Source: Myxococcales bacterium
GTDB taxonomy: Bacteria > Myxococcota_A > Polyangia > Palsa-1104
Length of the DNA stretch: 64,000 nucleotides
NCBI GenBank assembly: GCA_003170275.1
Contig: PNAM01000058.1
Coordinates: forward strand, 31,280 to 95,279
Direction of reading: 5' to 3'
The notes beneath the pieces are model-generated. The model had not been told where the DNA came from and searched no databases. It saw only the letters and a list, made by a program, of their open reading frames with translations. A program made the position numbers and the translations under genes. This document shows positions 62,122 through 64,000 of this stretch, one piece after another; the stretch's first letter is position 1; each line of letters begins with the position of its first letter.

Positions 62122-63167
62122 GAGAGGCTCCTCAACAATCGTGCGGTCCACGCCGAGACGCCCAGCTTCTTCGCCGCGCCGGCGTCGAGCCAGCGCGCCG
62201 CTTCGTAGTGGTCCAGCTGGAGACGGCCGCGCGGCCGCGCCCGGAACGCGGAGAAGTGCATCCGACGATGAGTCAGGACATGCTCGAATCGATCCAGCGG
62301 CTCGAGCTCGTCGAGGGCGAAGCCGGTGCACGCCTTTGCCACGCGCGCCGCGGCCAGCGCGGGCGCTTCGCCGCGGGCGAGCTCGCCGGTCGGCGGCTCC
62401 CACAGGCCGCCCCACAGCCCAGCGGCCGGTCGCCTGACGAGCAGCACCTTGCCCCTCCGCTCGAGCAGCACGGTCACCTGATGCACCGTCTTGAGCGGCT
62501 TCTTGATCTTGGGCGCGGGGTACCGCTCTTGCGTTTCGCTCGCGCGCGCCTGACACAGGCCGGCGAGCGGGCAGCGAGAACAACCCGGGGCGCGCGGTGA
62601 GCACACCATCGCGCCCAACTCCATCATCGCCTGATTGAAGTGCGAGGGCGCTTCGGCCGGGACCAGCTCGGCGGCCAGCGCCCAGAGCTGTTTCTTGAAC
62701 GCCGCATCGTCGACCGCGCCGCCGATGACGAACACGCGCGACAGGACGCGCATCACGTTGCCGTCGAGGATTGGCGCCGGCTGTCCGAACGCGATGCTCA
62801 AGATCGCGCCGGCGGTGTACGGCCCGATGCCGGGCAGCGCCCGCACCGCTTCGCTCTGGGATGGGAAACGCCCCTGGTAGCGCTGCTCGATCTCGCCGGC
62901 GGCGGCGTGCAGGTTGCGCGCGCGCGCGTAGTAGCCGAGCCCCGCCCAATGTGAGAGCACGTCGTCGAGCGGCGCCTTAGCGAGCGCGCTCACCGTCGGG
63001 AAGCGCGTCATCCAGCGTTCGAAGTAGGGAGTGACCGTCTCGACGCGCGTTTGTTGCAGCATGATCTCGCTGACCCAGATCGCGTACGGGTCGCGCGAGC
63101 GGCGCCACGGCATGTCGCGATGCCCGGCGCGGTACCAGTCGACCAGCGCCTGCTGGATGGGCTTCAC
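62118..63167 (-). CDS. mutY: A/G-specific adenine DNA glycosylase
   Basis: A 349-residue base-excision enzyme removing A opposite 8-oxoG. Catalytic Glu34 (WVSEIMLQQTRV), HhH LPGIGPYTAGAI and Asp135 (ILDGNVMRVLSR) are present, with the 4Fe-4S ligands C-x6-C-x2-C-x5-C in CSPRAPGCSRCPLAGLC. A C-terminal NUDIX-like domain (~230-349) with LLERRGKVLLVRR and GGLWEPPTGE recognises 8-oxoG. Coupled with folE downstream. Confidence 0.95.
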   Translation of the reverse strand: MKPIQQALVDWYRAGHRDMPWRRSRDPYAIWVSEIMLQQTRVETVTPYFERWMTRFPTVSALAKAPLDDVLSHWAGLGYYARARNLHAAAGEIEQRYQGRFPSQSEAVRALPGIGPYTAGAILSIAFGQPAPILDGNVMRVLSRVFVIGGAVDDAAFKKQLWALAAELVPAEAPSHFNQAMMELGAMVCSPRAPGCSRCPLAGLCQARASETQERYPAPKIKKPLKTVHQVTVLLERRGKVLLVRRPAAGLWGGLWEPPTGELARGEAPALAAARVAKACTGFALDELEPLDRFEHVLTHRRMHFSAFRARPRGRLQLDHYEAARWLDAGAAKKLGVSAWTARLLRSLS

Positions 63168-63204
63168 GCGCGCAGTCTAGCGCAGAGGGAATTTTTCGAG
63201 GGGG

Positions 63205-63378
63205 TTAACGGCGGCTGTGGATCTTGAAGAAACGAACGCGTAACGCGAGCGCAGCGCCGGCCATCACGCACGGCGCGTAGTCGCGCGCGATGCCGATCAG
63301 GTGCTCGCCGGACGCGAAGGCGGTCAGGGGCAGGAGGAGCAGAGCGAAGATGAACAGGTAGTGCCGGATGCCGTACAT
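63205..63378 (-). CDS. Small membrane protein
   Basis: A 57-residue protein starting ATG 63378 with AGAGG 8 bases upstream. It has two hydrophobic segments, HYLFIFALLLLPLTAFA and APCVMAGAALALRV, and a basic C-terminus. It may be a signal-peptide-bearing or two-helix protein. A longer in-frame version from 63468 exists but its added residues are not convincing. Unknown function. Confidence 0.45.
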   Translation of the reverse strand: MYGIRHYLFIFALLLLPLTAFASGEHLIGIARDYAPCVMAGAALALRVRFFKIHSRR

Positions 63379-63537
63379 GTGCGTTACCTCTGCCCCCACA
63401 TACGGAGGAGGGGGGGCGAAGTGATGAAATAAGTGGGCAGTCCGGGAGGCTTTCGGGCGCCGTTTCATCTTCAGGCTAGAATCGTTGCGAGTTCAGCTAC
63501 TTGGGACCCAGGAGAAGGACCCCGGGGTGGTAAGTAT

Positions 63538-63569
63538 AAAAAAAGGGCGGCTCCGGGGAGGAGCCGCCC
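63538..63569 (-). terminator. Rho-independent terminator downstream of groEL
   Basis: A perfect 10-bp G/C stem, GGGCGGCTCC (63545-63554) with GGAGCCGCCC (63560-63569), 5-base loop, followed on the minus strand by seven consecutive T (63544-63538). It lies 21 bases past the groEL stop and is the clearest intrinsic terminator in the window. Confidence 0.93.
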
Positions 63570-63589
63570 TTTGTTCGTGCGATTGGTGG

Positions 63590-64000
<411 letters not shown>

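Overview
The window is very GC-rich (strong G/C bias at third codon positions) with short intergenic gaps, many genes overlapping by 4 bases (ATGA or GTGA) and an unusual density of small secreted lipoproteins. This, with a GroEL 3' end, class A PBP, MMPL and MacAB exporters, a PAD-family protein and a selenoprotein, suggests a Gram-negative bacterium of the Myxococcota / former Deltaproteobacteria. That placement is an inference. No rRNA, tRNA, CRISPR array, insertion sequence or phage module was seen; the region looks like stable chromosome.

Layout. 0-5.6 kb: truncated lipoprotein, CsgG-like protein, a lipoprotein of the animal-type protein-arginine deiminase (PAD) family coupled to a HEAT-repeat protein, TrmH-type methyltransferase, lipoprotein. 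5.6-13 kb: PBP1A, orphan response regulator, DHH phosphoesterase plus YajQ, HemJ-like protein, two unknown envelope proteins. 13-16.5 kb: tightly overlapped four-gene operon (CDP-alcohol phosphatidyltransferase, class III aminotransferase, radical SAM, GtrA). 16.6-24.5 kb: CHI-like protein, lipoprotein, MacA/MacB-type exporter, MMPL transporter, GST, FKBP. 24.5-28.8 kb: hemE-hemH-hemG(HemY-type) operon and a ketopantoate-reductase-like protein. 28.8-39.4 kb: SthA, lipoproteins, a protein built from a duplicated domain, a 2Fe-2S ferredoxin, DNA repair (MPG glycosylase, PolB-like exonuclease), DUF3570/DUF4266 pair, TPR protein. 39.5-45.2 kb: glucan/trehalose-type carbohydrate genes.

45.4-55.8 kb: one long plus-strand operon encoding an apparently complete reductive pyrimidine catabolic route: NCS1 permease, PreT/PreA dihydropyrimidine dehydrogenase, dihydropyrimidinase, beta-ureidopropionase, a beta-alanine-type aminotransferase and an aldehyde dehydrogenase, with a VOC protein and three small unknown proteins, one of them interrupted by an in-frame TAG.

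57.4-60.7 kb holds the most notable object: a reading frame with two internal TGA codons, each at the first position of a DsbA-type C-P-F-C motif and each followed after exactly 11 nt by the same perfect hairpin of bacterial SECIS type. Read as selenocysteine, it encodes one 532-residue membrane-anchored protein with two tandem U-P-F-C thioredoxin-fold domains behind a C-x-C-x-C domain. It overlaps a small Tat-signal protein, which overlaps an amidase. The window ends with a fatty-acid-hydroxylase-like protein, folE, mutY, a small membrane protein and the 3' end of groEL with a clear terminator.
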